DNA of 41,667 nucleotides from Rhodopseudomonas rhenobacensis (GTDB taxonomy: Bacteria > Pseudomonadota > Alphaproteobacteria > Rhizobiales > Xanthobacteraceae): contig NZ_JACHIH010000039.1 in NCBI RefSeq assembly GCF_014203125.1, positions 1-41,667 on the forward strand, read 5' to 3'. Below, in pieces: positions 34,092 to 41,667 of this stretch (the first letter of the stretch is position 1; the number at the start of each line of letters is the position of its first letter). Below the pieces are notes generated by a model that was not told the origin of the DNA, searched no databases, and was given only the letters and a program-made list of their open reading frames with translations. A program made the position numbers and the translations under genes.

Positions 34092-35381
34092 ATGGCGCGG
34101 GGATTCGGAAAACTAACGGTCAAGACGGTCGAGCATTTGTCTCGGCGAGGTATGCACGCTGACGGCGGCGGGCTTTATCTGCAGATCGCCGAGGGCGGCT
34201 CAAAGAGCTGGCTGTTTCGATACAAGCTCCACGGCCGCACCCATTGGCATGGCTTGGGTTCGCTGCGTGACGTGGGCCTCGAAGAGGCGCGAGAGAAGGC
34301 GACCGGAGCGCGCAAGGTCCGCCGCAATGGCGGCGACCCCATCCAGGCAAAGCGCCAAGCGGAAGCCGCCGCCCGCATCGACGCGGCCAAGGCGATCACG
34401 TTCGGAGAGGCGGCCAAGCGGTTCATCAAAGCCAATCGGGCAGGCTGGAAAAACGCCAAGCATGCCGACCAATGGGTGATGACGTTGCTCGGCATCGACC
34501 AGAAGGGCAAGCCGAGCAAGAACGACTACTGCAAGACGATCCGTGAGCTTCCCATCGGCGCGATTGATACGACACTGGTCCTGCGGGTCATTGAGCCGAT
34601 CTGGGCGAGCAAAACCGAAACGGCCACCCGTATTCGCAGTCGCATCGAGCAGGTGATTGACGCCGCCAAGGCGAAGGGCGAGTTCAATGGCGAAAACCCG
34701 GCACGCTGGAAGGGGCATCTCGATAATCTGCTCCCGGCCACGTCGAAGGTTCGCAAGGTCCGCAATCATCCGGCGCTGCCTTACAGGCAATTGCCCGACT
34801 TCATGCGCAAGCTTCGCGAGCGTGACGGTGCCGCTGCGGCGGCTCTTGAGTTTCAAATCTTGACGGCCGTCAGGCCGGGCAACGCAGTCGCGGCAAAATG
34901 GGACCAGATCGATCGGCAGACATCGGTCTGGACGATTCCGGCCACACTCATGAAGAGCGATGCCGAACACAGAGTGCCATTGAGCAAGGCGGCGCTCGCC
35001 GTGCTTGATCGGATGGAAGCCAAGAAGGATGACAGCGAGTACATCTTCCCCAACACCAAAGGCAAGCCACTGAGTGACGCTTCGATGGCCGCGGTGATCG
35101 ACAGGATGAATGAGCTGGAGCGGCGCTGGATCGATCCCAAGTTCGACCGCGAAATCGTTCCGCACGGCTTCAGGTCGTCGTTCCGCGATTGGGCTGCAGA
35201 GCACGGCTATGACGATCCCGTCGCCGAAGCCGCGCTCGCGCACAAGGTCAGCGACGAAGTGGTCGCGGCCTATCGGCGCACGACGTTCCTCGACCTGCGC
35301 AACCGGATGATGGAGGACTGGGCCGACTATTGCGCACGACCTTTCAGCAGCGGTGACACCGTCGTGGCGTTCCGGGCGTAG
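34092..35381 (+). CDS. Tyrosine-type site-specific integrase (DUF4102/P4-like)
   Basis: 429 residues from the ATG at 34092, which opens MARGFGKLTVKTVEHLSRRG; a start at 34053 is less likely. The N-terminal DUF4102 arm-binding domain shows LHADGGGLYLQI-type sequence (MHADGGGLYLQIAEGGSKSW). A core-binding helical domain follows. The catalytic residues are Arg in LTAVRPGN (about 260), HGFR (about 357-360), a His in AALAHK, and the nucleophile Tyr in VAAYRRTTFLDLR (about 393). This type integrates islands into tRNA 3' ends. It lies next to tRNA-Ser, and everything to its right is probably the island. Confidence 0.93.
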   Translation: MARGFGKLTVKTVEHLSRRGMHADGGGLYLQIAEGGSKSWLFRYKLHGRTHWHGLGSLRDVGLEEAREKATGARKVRRNGGDPIQAKRQAEAAARIDAAKAITFGEAAKRFIKANRAGWKNAKHADQWVMTLLGIDQKGKPSKNDYCKTIRELPIGAIDTTLVLRVIEPIWASKTETATRIRSRIEQVIDAAKAKGEFNGENPARWKGHLDNLLPATSKVRKVRNHPALPYRQLPDFMRKLRERDGAAAAALEFQILTAVRPGNAVAAKWDQIDRQTSVWTIPATLMKSDAEHRVPLSKAALAVLDRMEAKKDDSEYIFPNTKGKPLSDASMAAVIDRMNELERRWIDPKFDREIVPHGFRSSFRDWAAEHGYDDPVAEAALAHKVSDEVVAAYRRTTFLDLRNRMMEDWADYCARPFSSGDTVVAFRA

Positions 35382-35690
35382 TCATGAAACCGGAGAAGCA
35401 GGGCGTCAGATAAAACGCGGCGATCTGAAAGTCGTCTACGTCGGCGACACGCCGCTTGCGTCCCGCGCAGATGCCGTCCTGGCCGAAACGGGTAGGAGGT
35501 GAAGCTGTGCATTATCCCACCGCCCTACGTCTCCAACACGCCCGGTGGCGCGGGCAAGACGGTGCTGGACGTTGCCGAAGTCCTGTCGATGGGGGCTGGC
35601 GGACCGCTGCAAGGCGTGCGGACTTTCCAGCATCGGATTTGGCTGCGGAGCCTCAAGCACCCGGGCGAGAAAATGGTACAACCACCCACC
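35382..35690. other. Island gap with possible P-loop gene fragment
   Basis: About 310 bp. A rightward frame with AGGAGG at 35494-35499 could begin VKLCIIPPPYVSNTPGGAGK and continue TVLDVAEVLS, resembling a deviant Walker A (GGAGKT) of ParA-like ATPases. It runs only to 35729 and overlaps the 3' end of the opposing AlpA gene. Upstream, 35413-35501 reads IKRGDLKVVYVGDTPLASRA without a start codon. At most these are remnants. Confidence 0.25.
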
Positions 35691-35906
35691 TCAACGAGCC
35701 TCATCGAACTCGTGTTTCGGACGCCATGAGACGGGATCTGCGATCCAGCGATTGATTTCGGATTCATGCCAGCCCGCGCCGTTGACGCTGATCCTGATCT
35801 GGGCCGGGAATGTCCCCTCAGTGATCTTGCGGTAGATGGTGGATCGGGACAGGCCGGTCCGGGTAAGGACGGTTTTCAGGCGAACGATACGGTCTGGTTC
35901 GGGCAT
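35691..35906 (-). CDS. AlpA-family helix-turn-helix regulator
   Basis: 71 residues from the ATG at 35906, the normal AlpA length; an upstream frame start at 36089 adds non-family sequence. It shows the AlpA/MerR-like winged helix: RIVRLKTVLTRTGLSRSTIYRKITEGTFPAQIRIS, then GWHESEINRWI. AlpA proteins commonly sit beside integrases of P4-type elements and activate excision or element genes. It is convergent with the integrase gene and about 190 bp downstream of the traA stop codon, on the same strand as traA. Confidence 0.87.
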   Translation of the reverse strand: MPEPDRIVRLKTVLTRTGLSRSTIYRKITEGTFPAQIRISVNGAGWHESEINRWIADPVSWRPKHEFDEAR

Positions 35907-36097
35907 GGCTTCGCTACATCCTGCCGGTTGTTTCTGACTGCTCTTGATCCAGTCAGAGCAAGCAGTGACGCGCACGCAAGAGTATTTTTCGCGTCGGCGA
36001 AACCGGGCGTAGAATCGGCGGCAAATACTTCTGATCGGCGGATCGATGCACGCCGCCAAAGGTGCGGAGAGGTTTGGGGCCAATGACATGCATCAGA

Positions 36098-39000
36098 TCA
36101 GAGCCCGATGCCCCGGCCTCTGCCGAGGTCGATGCCGTGGGTGAATGCCAATTCCTGGCCGAGGCGGCGGCCTGTTTCGAACTGGATGCCGAGTTGCTGC
36201 TTGCGGCCCGCGAGAATGGATTCAAGCTGCGGATCGCGCTCTAAGCTCTTGGCCATGTCGCCCATGCTTGCCCGCGTGGTCTTGTAACCGGACATGTCGC
36301 CGGCCTGATACTGACGCTGGCTGGTCTGGTCGAGCTTGTGCCAACGTTCCACGAAGCGGTCGGCGAGCCGGGCGGGGTCGGTGCGCAGCTCGGTTTCAAG
36401 TTGGAGGGCGCGGATCGCGCGGGCGGGATTGCCCGAAGCGGCTAGCTCTACGAGTTCCGGGTTCGTCTTGTAGGCGGCTTCAGCGTCGTGCGATCCATAG
36501 GGCCGTACCGCCTCGAACTCATTGCGGGCCTCCTGCAATTCCTTCACCTGCTCCGGGCTGGCCTTGCCTCCCTGCTGCTGCATCTCGAAGATCGAATTCA
36601 CGGCGCGGGCATGGCGGACGAGCGCTCGGGTGCGCATGCGACGCAATTCCTTTTCCGGATCTTCCGCCACGGTCCTTTCCGGCGCATCCGTCGTTCGCCG
36701 GACCGCCGCCGTGGCGCTTTCCCTTTCCGGCGTTTCCCGCTCTCGCCTCCGTTCGCCATCCGGGCCGGGCACATCTCCAGGAAAGCGCAGGCCGTCAAAC
36801 ATACCGCGCACCCTCTCGGGCACGATCTTGCGCACGATCTCGGCGACACGCTCGCGGAAATTGATGCCGCGACGCTCGGCATAACCCTGAATCGGGTCGG
36901 CGCGCTCGTAATCCGACGCCATGTCCTTGGCCCGATCGCGCGACAGGGTGCGGACCAGCCGGTCCCGACCGGCGAAGTCGTCACGGCCATAATGCAGGTT
37001 CATGCCGTCGCGATGTCGCGACAGCGCGACATAGCTGCTATGGGCGTCCATGCCCGGCGTGGCCAGCACATGGGTCCGGTCCACTGTCATGCCCTGCGCC
37101 TTGTGAATGGTCGCGGCATAGCCGTGGTCGATGCGGTTGTAATCCTTCAGGTCGAATTCAACGGAACGGCCATCGTCGATACGCACCGACATGGACTGCG
37201 CGCTGACCTGTTCGATGGTGCCGAGTGTGCCGTTCTTCACGCCGAGACTGCGCTCGTTTTGCAGGAACATGATGCGGTCCCCGCTGGCGAAGCTGCGCGC
37301 GCCGCGTTCCACCGTGACACGCACATCCTCGCCGAGATCGCCTGCGGTACGCATCCGCTCTCGCGCCCCTTCGTTGAGCGCGTGCACCTCGTCGTTGGTG
37401 TGGGTGAGGATGATGCGGCTGCGGTCCGGCGATGCCTGTCGGTCGCGGTCCCAGCGCTCGATCAAATCGTCGCGCGCCTGCTCGCGGGACCCCGCCACAT
37501 GCACCATGCCGCCTCTCGCATAGGCATGGATCGCTGCGCCGGTCTTTCCGGTCGCCAGGTCGCGCGTGGCGTCGCGCTGCCAATCCTCGCGTTGGCGGCG
37601 CACCTCGCCGATCTCGACGCCGCCGTGGCGCTCATGAATCGACCGAAACGCCGCGCCCGCTTCTATTGCTTGCAGCTGTTGCGGATCGCCGACCAGCACG
37701 ACCTTGGCGCCAGCCTCGGCGGCATGGGACAGCACGCGCTCCAATTGCCGCGTGCCGACCATGCCGGCCTCGTCGATTACCAGGACATCGCGCTCGCTGA
37801 GCAGGTCGCGGCTCTGTCCCCAGCCATTTTCCATGCCGGCGATGGTGCGTGACGTAATGCCAGATCCGCTTTCCAGATTCTCGGCGGCGATGCCGGACAG
37901 CGCCACGCCCCGGACCTCGTAACCCGCCGCCTCCCATGCCTCCCGCGCCACGCCCAGCATCGCGCTCTTCCCCGTTCCGGCATGGCCGAGCACGACGCCG
38001 AGATCGCGACCGTTCGTCACCTGCGCCAAGGCGTCGGCCTGCTCCGCCGAAAGCACAAGACCGCGCGCTTCCGCCCGCGCCCGCGCCGCCAACCTGTCAG
38101 CGTCCCGCACCTCATGACGATCCCGCTTCGCCATCCGCTCGGCGGCGCGGTGCAGGCGCTGTTCGGTCTCGATCATCTCGCGGGTTGTGAAGCGATCCTC
38201 ACCCCGTCCGTCCTTGCCCAGTTCGACCAGATCAGGCGCGCCGCGCATTGCGCCCGTGACGGCGTTGAACTGGTCGATGCCGTCGCTGTGCCGGTGCGCG
38301 AACTTCGCCATGTCGCGCTGCGTGAAGGTCGATTGTTGCTGCGTGATGGCGTCCATTGCGATGGAAGGATCGGCAATAATGCGCTCGCCGTTGCCGCGCG
38401 CGATCTCGCGGTGCATCTCGGCCCGATCAGCGACATTGGCGGCGGCCTCGATCCCTTGCCCTGCGATCCCTTGGCTTTCGATCCGCTGCGCGGCCGCGCC
38501 GATCTGGCTTTGCGGCTCCAGCCCGATGCCTTGCGCTTCCAGGCTTCGATGGTCGATCCGGGCGTCGATGTCGAGTTCGGCCAGCCGCTGATTGGCGATC
38601 TCGGCCCAGCGCTCCCGCCAGCGCTCGACCATCTCGGTGCGGTTCCAGTCTCGCACCTTTTGGCCGAAGCCGTTTTCGTTCACCGCACGCATGGTCAGCA
38701 TGACATGGGCGTGGGGTTTGGGCATGCCGTCCTCGGCCATATCCCAATGCACATTGACGTCGGCAATCATGCCTTGGTCAACGAATTCGGACTGCGCGAA
38801 GTCGCGGGCCAGTTCGATGCCTTGCGCCTGCGTCATCTCGCGCGGAATGGCGAACTCCACTTCGCGGGCAAGCTGCGAATCCTTGCGGACCTCGAAGGCT
38901 TCGACATCGTTCCAGAGCCGTTCGCGGTCGCTCCATGCCGCCGGCGCATTCTCCGGCATCATCACCTCGGAATGGACGACGCCGCGCTTGGCAGAGAAGT

Positions 39001-39121
39001 CATGGCTGCGGTCCAGGCGCTCGTCGCGCAGCCGCGAGCCCGAGCGGTAGGCGGCCGACGCTACCGCGCTGGAGCCGGACTTGCGGCCAATGACCTTGAC
39101 GTGAAGATGATAGATCGCCAT
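36098..39121 (-). CDS. traA: Ti-type conjugative relaxase-helicase TraA (MOBQ)
   Basis: About 1007 residues from the ATG at 39121, which opens MAIYHLHVKVIGRKSGSSAV, the canonical MobA/MobL start; the in-frame start at 39241 lies across the oriT. The relaxase domain (about 1-240) has AAYRSG with the catalytic Tyr and the His motif PKPHAHVMLTMR. The helicase part has Walker A GHAGTGKSAM (about 379), VIDEAGMVG (about 449) and ATIHKAQGMTVDRTHV (about 671). Length and order match Ti-plasmid TraA. It nicks oriT, which lies directly upstream, and unwinds the strand for transfer. The traC and traD genes are divergent, as in Ti plasmids, but no traG follows them. Confidence 0.93.
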   Translation of the reverse strand: MAIYHLHVKVIGRKSGSSAVASAAYRSGSRLRDERLDRSHDFSAKRGVVHSEVMMPENAPAAWSDRERLWNDVEAFEVRKDSQLAREVEFAIPREMTQAQGIELARDFAQSEFVDQGMIADVNVHWDMAEDGMPKPHAHVMLTMRAVNENGFGQKVRDWNRTEMVERWRERWAEIANQRLAELDIDARIDHRSLEAQGIGLEPQSQIGAAAQRIESQGIAGQGIEAAANVADRAEMHREIARGNGERIIADPSIAMDAITQQQSTFTQRDMAKFAHRHSDGIDQFNAVTGAMRGAPDLVELGKDGRGEDRFTTREMIETEQRLHRAAERMAKRDRHEVRDADRLAARARAEARGLVLSAEQADALAQVTNGRDLGVVLGHAGTGKSAMLGVAREAWEAAGYEVRGVALSGIAAENLESGSGITSRTIAGMENGWGQSRDLLSERDVLVIDEAGMVGTRQLERVLSHAAEAGAKVVLVGDPQQLQAIEAGAAFRSIHERHGGVEIGEVRRQREDWQRDATRDLATGKTGAAIHAYARGGMVHVAGSREQARDDLIERWDRDRQASPDRSRIILTHTNDEVHALNEGARERMRTAGDLGEDVRVTVERGARSFASGDRIMFLQNERSLGVKNGTLGTIEQVSAQSMSVRIDDGRSVEFDLKDYNRIDHGYAATIHKAQGMTVDRTHVLATPGMDAHSSYVALSRHRDGMNLHYGRDDFAGRDRLVRTLSRDRAKDMASDYERADPIQGYAERRGINFRERVAEIVRKIVPERVRGMFDGLRFPGDVPGPDGERRRERETPERESATAAVRRTTDAPERTVAEDPEKELRRMRTRALVRHARAVNSIFEMQQQGGKASPEQVKELQEARNEFEAVRPYGSHDAEAAYKTNPELVELAASGNPARAIRALQLETELRTDPARLADRFVERWHKLDQTSQRQYQAGDMSGYKTTRASMGDMAKSLERDPQLESILAGRKQQLGIQFETGRRLGQELAFTHGIDLGRGRGIGL

Positions 39122-39149
39122 CGCGATCAGATCAGTGGCACGACGAAGC

Positions 39150-39202
39150 GCACGTCGGAACGACGTATAAGCGCGCCCTCCCTCGAAAAATTCTCGGGAG
39201 GG
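39150..39202. other. Origin of transfer (oriT), MOBQ/Ti-plasmid type
   Basis: The 6-bp inverted repeat ACGTCG-GAA-CGACGT (39152-39166) is followed at once by ATAAGCGCGCCCTCCC. The part TAAGCGCG/CCCT (39168-39179) matches the MOBQ nick region TAAGTGCG/CCCT of RSF1010 in all but one base and resembles the Ti oriT. Nicking is predicted between 39175 and 39176. A second inverted repeat, CCCTCCC (39176-39182) and GGGAGGG (39196-39202), lies downstream. The position between divergent traA and traC is where Ti-type oriT sites lie. The comparison is from memory of the published sites. Confidence 0.8.
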
Positions 39203-39293
39203 ACTACGCCGTCTCAAACCGTCCCGGTGACCGTACGGCATTCCGCAAGGCGCTCAACTATCATCGCTGCATCGACAACTTGTGGAGAAGACG

Positions 39294-39620
39294 ATGCGCA
39301 AGCCACGCGACTTTGATGCCGAATTGAAGGCGCTAGAAGAAAAGGCCAGAGACCTCAAAACCCGCAAGGTGCAGCAACTCGGCGAACTGGTGATCGCCAC
39401 CGGCGCCGACGTTCTGGACGCCGACGAACTGGCCGGCGCGCTTGTCGTGCTGGCGGAAACCAAGGATGCCGGAAAGAGGGAGGCCTGGGCGAAGCGCGGG
39501 GCCGCGTTCTTTCAGAGCCGGTCGCGGCGAAATGCACCAACAACTGAGGGCAACACGGACGGCGCTCCTGCGCAACCAAGCGGCGCGCAACCGGCACCAA
39601 GCCGCAAAGGCGCGACATGA
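39294..39620 (+). CDS. traC: TraC-like conjugal transfer protein
   Basis: 108 residues from the ATG at 39294 (GGAGAAG upstream; a GTG at 39282 is possible). It has an N-terminal helical, charged part (RDFDAELKALEEKARDLKTRKVQQLGELVIATGAD), then DELAGALVVLAETKDAGKREAWAKRGAAFFQ, then a disordered Pro/Ala tail. This fits the small TraC/TraD relaxosome accessory proteins of Ti-type systems, which help TraA at oriT. It diverges from traA across the oriT and is followed one base later by traD. Confidence 0.75.
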   Translation: MRKPRDFDAELKALEEKARDLKTRKVQQLGELVIATGADVLDADELAGALVVLAETKDAGKREAWAKRGAAFFQSRSRRNAPTTEGNTDGAPAQPSGAQPAPSRKGAT

Positions 39621-39621
39621 T

Positions 39622-39867
39622 ATGCGAACATGGCAGGTCGAGCGCCGCAAGCGCACACGGCTTCTGATCGAACTCGGCGGCCTCGTCGTCAAAGCCGGGA
39701 TCGTGGACCTGACCGGCGGCGACCGCGCCATTATCCTCGGCGCGCTGCTCTGGATGGCCGAAAAGCTCAAAAGCAATCAAGGCGAACAGGCCCGAGCGCT
39801 CTGGGCCGCAAAGGGAAAGGAGGCTTTCGAAATGGACTCGGCAAGGCACGTTCCAAAAGATCGTTGA
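39622..39867 (+). CDS. traD: TraD conjugal transfer protein
   Basis: 81 residues from the ATG at 39622, one base after the traC stop codon. It shows the TraD family core RRKRTRLLIELGGLVVKAGI and DRAIILGALLWMAEKLK, close to the about 71-residue TraD of Ti plasmids. An upstream in-frame start at 39532 would overlap traC and is less likely. In Ti plasmids traG, the coupling protein gene, follows traD; here degenerate insertion-sequence remnants follow instead. Confidence 0.82.
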   Translation: MRTWQVERRKRTRLLIELGGLVVKAGIVDLTGGDRAIILGALLWMAEKLKSNQGEQARALWAAKGKEAFEMDSARHVPKDR

Positions 39868-39900
39868 CGCGCGATAATGGTACGTTAGCTGAACGCATTG

Positions 39901-40055
39901 GATGCGATTCAGGATCATGATTGGACGCTATACCCATGCCCATCAGTTCAAGCGCGCTCGCCGCGAGCTCAAATTCCCGCGCACAAAGGCTAGGGCGTAT
40001 CATCCGCGACATCCGCGACATCCGCCGCGAGATCGCAGGCAAACGCCGGCCGTAA
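39901..40055 (+). pseudogene. IS5-like transposase remnant (frameshifted)
   Basis: One frame reads GRYTHAHQFKRARRELKFPR; after a frame change the neighbouring frame reads QRLGRIIRDIRDIRREIAGK. Together they resemble the HAKQFKRA...YLGRVIRDIRRKI region of IS5-group transposases. Only this short internal piece is recognisable, with a frameshift near 39985 and an apparent ATCCGCGAC duplication. The family call is from memory. Confidence 0.45.
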
Positions 40056-40289
40056 CAGGTCGACCTGAAGATCATCGCGCGGTCTGTTCATCGATCCCTC
40101 CCATCAGCAAACGCCGCAAGATGGAATCGCGGATCGCCGAGGTGAGATGCTCGCGTATGAGTGGATCGCTATCGTGTCGCGCCGCCGGTTGGCATCGAGC
40201 CTGGGCGAGCGGCCCTTTCGGCGGTTGACCTCGTTGATATTGAAGTGCTCGTCTGGAGCGGAATGAGTCGAGCTCGTTCGGTGGATACG

Positions 40290-40750
40290 GCTTCTGCGCC
40301 GGAGAGGATTCTCTGTCTTCGATGAACCTCGGTGGAAGAGCCGCCTTCGACAAATGGCGACGTGCCGCTCGATTGAAGATCGTAATCGCTCACATCCTCG
40401 CCGATCTGCTCCAGCGCGTGCTGGCAGCACGGGCAGGCATGATCGCCGATGTCGACCAGCATCTCGATCCACGGCAGATGCGCCGGCAGCGCTCTTCTGT
40501 TGTTGCGGCGCCTGGCGGCCCGGCTGGATCGCTCCAGCATCGGTCGCGGCATCGCTGCACGCTTCGATCTGTTCGACATCGTCCAGGCCGAGCAGCAACT
40601 GGTCCTCGAGCACCGTTTCGGCCCGCGGTCAACATGATGACGCTGCAACTCCCTAATGATCTACTCCAGCCGCGTGGCGCGCCTGTTCGGTCAGCAGCAT
40701 CGCCTTTAGCGTGCTGGGATCGCAGGAAGCGTGTCGGCCGTCGTCGTCAT
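40290..40750 (-). pseudogene. IS66-family TnpC transposase remnant
   Basis: A TnpC start (MTTTADTLPA) at 40750 overlaps the TnpB stop as ATGA, as in intact IS66 elements. Recognisable pieces in changing frames are LKAMLLTEQARHAAG, LEDQLLLGLDDVEQIE, NRRALPAHLPWIEMLVDIGD, HACPCCQHALEQIGEDVS and FVEGGSSTE. Several frameshifts and stops break it, and all sequence after the N-terminal third, including the catalytic core, is gone. Confidence 0.75.
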
Positions 40751-40965
40751 GATGCGATTACATCACGCGTCGCGGCGTCTCGCGAACGCTTCCAATCAAG
40801 TCCTTCGAGCAGCGCCGACAGCTGTGCCGCGGTCAGGCGAATGAGGCCGTCCTGCACGTTCGCCAGCAGAACGAACCGTTCTTGAGCCGCTTGGCAAACA
40901 GACGCACTCCCGTGCCGTCCCAGTAGATCAGTTTCACCGGGTCGGTGCGCTGCGCGTTTCGCGGC
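40747..40965 (-). pseudogene. IS66-family TnpB remnant, 5' end lost
   Basis: Translation gives TDPVKLIYWDGTGVRLFAKRL, then after a frameshift near 40865 LANVQDGLIRLTAAQLSALL and EGLDWKR. This is the C-terminal two thirds of an IS66 TnpB accessory protein. The upstream part is cut at about 40965, where the 23-bp IS21-type repeats begin, so an IS21 element probably inserted there. Confidence 0.75.
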
Positions 40966-41047
40966 ATCGTGAGCACGGATTTCAGATGATCGTGAGCAGG
41001 GATTTCGCGGGATCGTGAGCAAGGATTTCAGGGGATCGTGAGGACCC
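40966..41047 (+). repeat. 23-bp direct repeats of an IS21-family left end
   Basis: ATCGTGAGCA(C/G/A)GGATTTC with a 5-bp tail repeats with an exact 23-bp period at 40966, 40989 and 41012, with a partial fourth copy at 41035. Multiple terminal repeats of about 20 bp are typical of IS21-family ends, where IstA binds. An istB gene follows at 41125. Confidence 0.75.
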
Positions 41048-41124
41048 ATTGTGTGGGTGCCGGACGCTTCGGCCGACAACTCAACCGGGTTACGGGTTTC
41101 TCATTCAATCGATGAGGAATCCCG

Positions 41125-41577
41125 ATGCCTACCGAGGGATTTTCGATGCGCCGGATCACGCTCGGTTTGATCGGCATGGCCAAGGCCTTGGAGGAACAAC
41201 GACGATCACCCGATCTTGACGCGCTGTCATTCGAGGAGCGCATCGGTTTGTTGGTCGATCGCGAAGCCGCAGAGCGCGACACCAAACGTCTCACCACCCG
41301 TCTCAAGTTCGCCGCCCTGCGCCAAAACGCATGCGTGGAAGATATCGACCTGCGCACGCCGCGCGGCATCGATCGCACCGTGTTCGCCAAATTGATCGCC
41401 GGCGATTGGATCGACCGTCATGAGAACCTGCTGATCACCGGGGCAACCGGGCTCGGCAAAAGCTGGATTGCCTGTGCGCTTGGCCACGAGGCCTGCCGAG
41501 ACAATCGATCGGTCCAATACGATCGCGTGCCCCGCCTGTTCGAAGCGCTCGCGCTGGCCCGCGGCGACGGCCGCTAG
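41125..41577 (+). pseudogene. istB: IstB (IS21 helper ATPase), truncated by IS630
   Basis: 150 residues of the usual about 250. It starts normally (MPTEGFSMRRITLGLIGMAK, with GAGGAAT upstream) and has LITGATGLGKSWIACALGHE, the Walker A of IstB, then YDRVPRLFEALALARGDGR. Intact IstB proteins continue GRY at this point; here TA of the Tyr codon becomes part of a TAG stop where an IS630-type element begins. The Walker B and sensor regions are lost. No istA gene lies between the terminal repeats and istB, so the element had already lost its transposase. Confidence 0.82.
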
Positions 41578-41589
41578 AGCACGATGATT

Positions 41590-41667
41590 CTACGTTGACG
41601 CATATCCGGAATTGACGAAGTAGTTTGCGCATTCGGTGGGTGAGAAGTTGCCGAGGAGTGCGCCGAT
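41590..41667 (-). CDS. IS630-family transposase, C-terminal end (partial)
   Basis: The minus strand at the window edge reads IGALLGNFSPTECANYFVNS and ends GYAST before TAG at 41590-41592. This matches the conserved C terminus of IS630/Tc1-type transposases (IG.LLD.FTP.EC.NYF..AGY). The gene continues beyond the window, so I cannot tell whether it is intact. The element end should lie at about 41576, next to the TA target in istB. Confidence 0.75.
   Translation of the reverse strand: MGALLGNFSPTECANYFVNSGYAST

Noticed and set aside
35907-36097. Hairpin-like CTGCTCT...AGAGCAAGCAG between alpA and traA as a terminator or operator
   Set aside because: The pairing is short and interrupted, with no T-tract in the right place.
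40060-40290. Minus-strand frames such as IREHLTSAIRDSILRRLLMGG and neighbours
   Set aside because: Protein-like in places but no start, no recognised family and frequent frame changes; left as unassigned remnant sequence.
40966-41047. Short CRISPR-like or iteron array from the 23-bp repeats
   Set aside because: Repeats are directly adjacent with no spacers and sit before istB, which fits an IS21 terminus better than a CRISPR array or a replication origin.

Overview
The window looks like chromosome from an alphaproteobacterium of the Bradyrhizobium/Rhodopseudomonas group, most like Rhodopseudomonas. I judge this from the high GC, the protein families present, the family-typical palindromic intergenic repeats and candidate Irr-type iron-control motifs. 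This assignment is inferred from family resemblance, not from a search. About 33.8 kb is ordinary chromosome. The rest is a genomic island inserted at a tRNA-Ser gene, and it runs off the right edge.

Region 1 (about 1-13.2 kb) is centred on iron. A minus-strand run reads exbB, exbD, tonB, a SecA paralogue, a membrane protein and a NifX-like protein. The exbD/tonB and tonB/secA-like junctions are 4-nt ATGA overlaps. Divergent to it lie a TonB-dependent siderophore receptor and a PiuC-type dioxygenase. Next comes a second minus-strand operon: PepSY membrane protein, DUF2271 protein, DUF4198 protein and ApbE flavin transferase, which looks like an iron-linked extracytoplasmic flavin/electron-transfer module. 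Iron-control-element-like palindromes lie in both upstream regions.

Region 2 (about 13.5-22.9 kb) has two small genes of unknown function and then a guanidine-utilisation locus. A guanidine-I (ykkC) riboswitch with a rho-independent terminator leads into an ABC importer (binding protein, permease, ATPase), two DUF1989 proteins (carboxyguanidine deiminase subunits) and a biotin-dependent urea/guanidine carboxylase. Allophanate hydrolase, the expected last enzyme, is not in the window.

Region 3 (about 22.9-33.8 kb) holds a three-subunit molybdenum hydroxylase of the form II CO-dehydrogenase-like type, an internally deleted chemotaxis receptor, a DUF3175 gene whose 3' end is tandemly duplicated, an MFS sugar-type transporter, and the trehalose genes otsB and otsA. 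Interspersed and palindromic repeats fill most of the gaps.

Region 4 (33.8 kb to the end) is the island: tRNA-Ser(GGA), a tyrosine integrase, an AlpA regulator, a TraA relaxase-helicase divergent from TraC and TraD, and a convincing MOBQ/Ti-type oriT between them. No coupling protein or mating-pore gene is visible, so the element looks mobilisable rather than self-transmissible. Past traD lies a nested pile of broken insertion sequences: IS5-like and IS66 remnants, an IS21 end with an istB gene, and an IS630 element that cuts istB.
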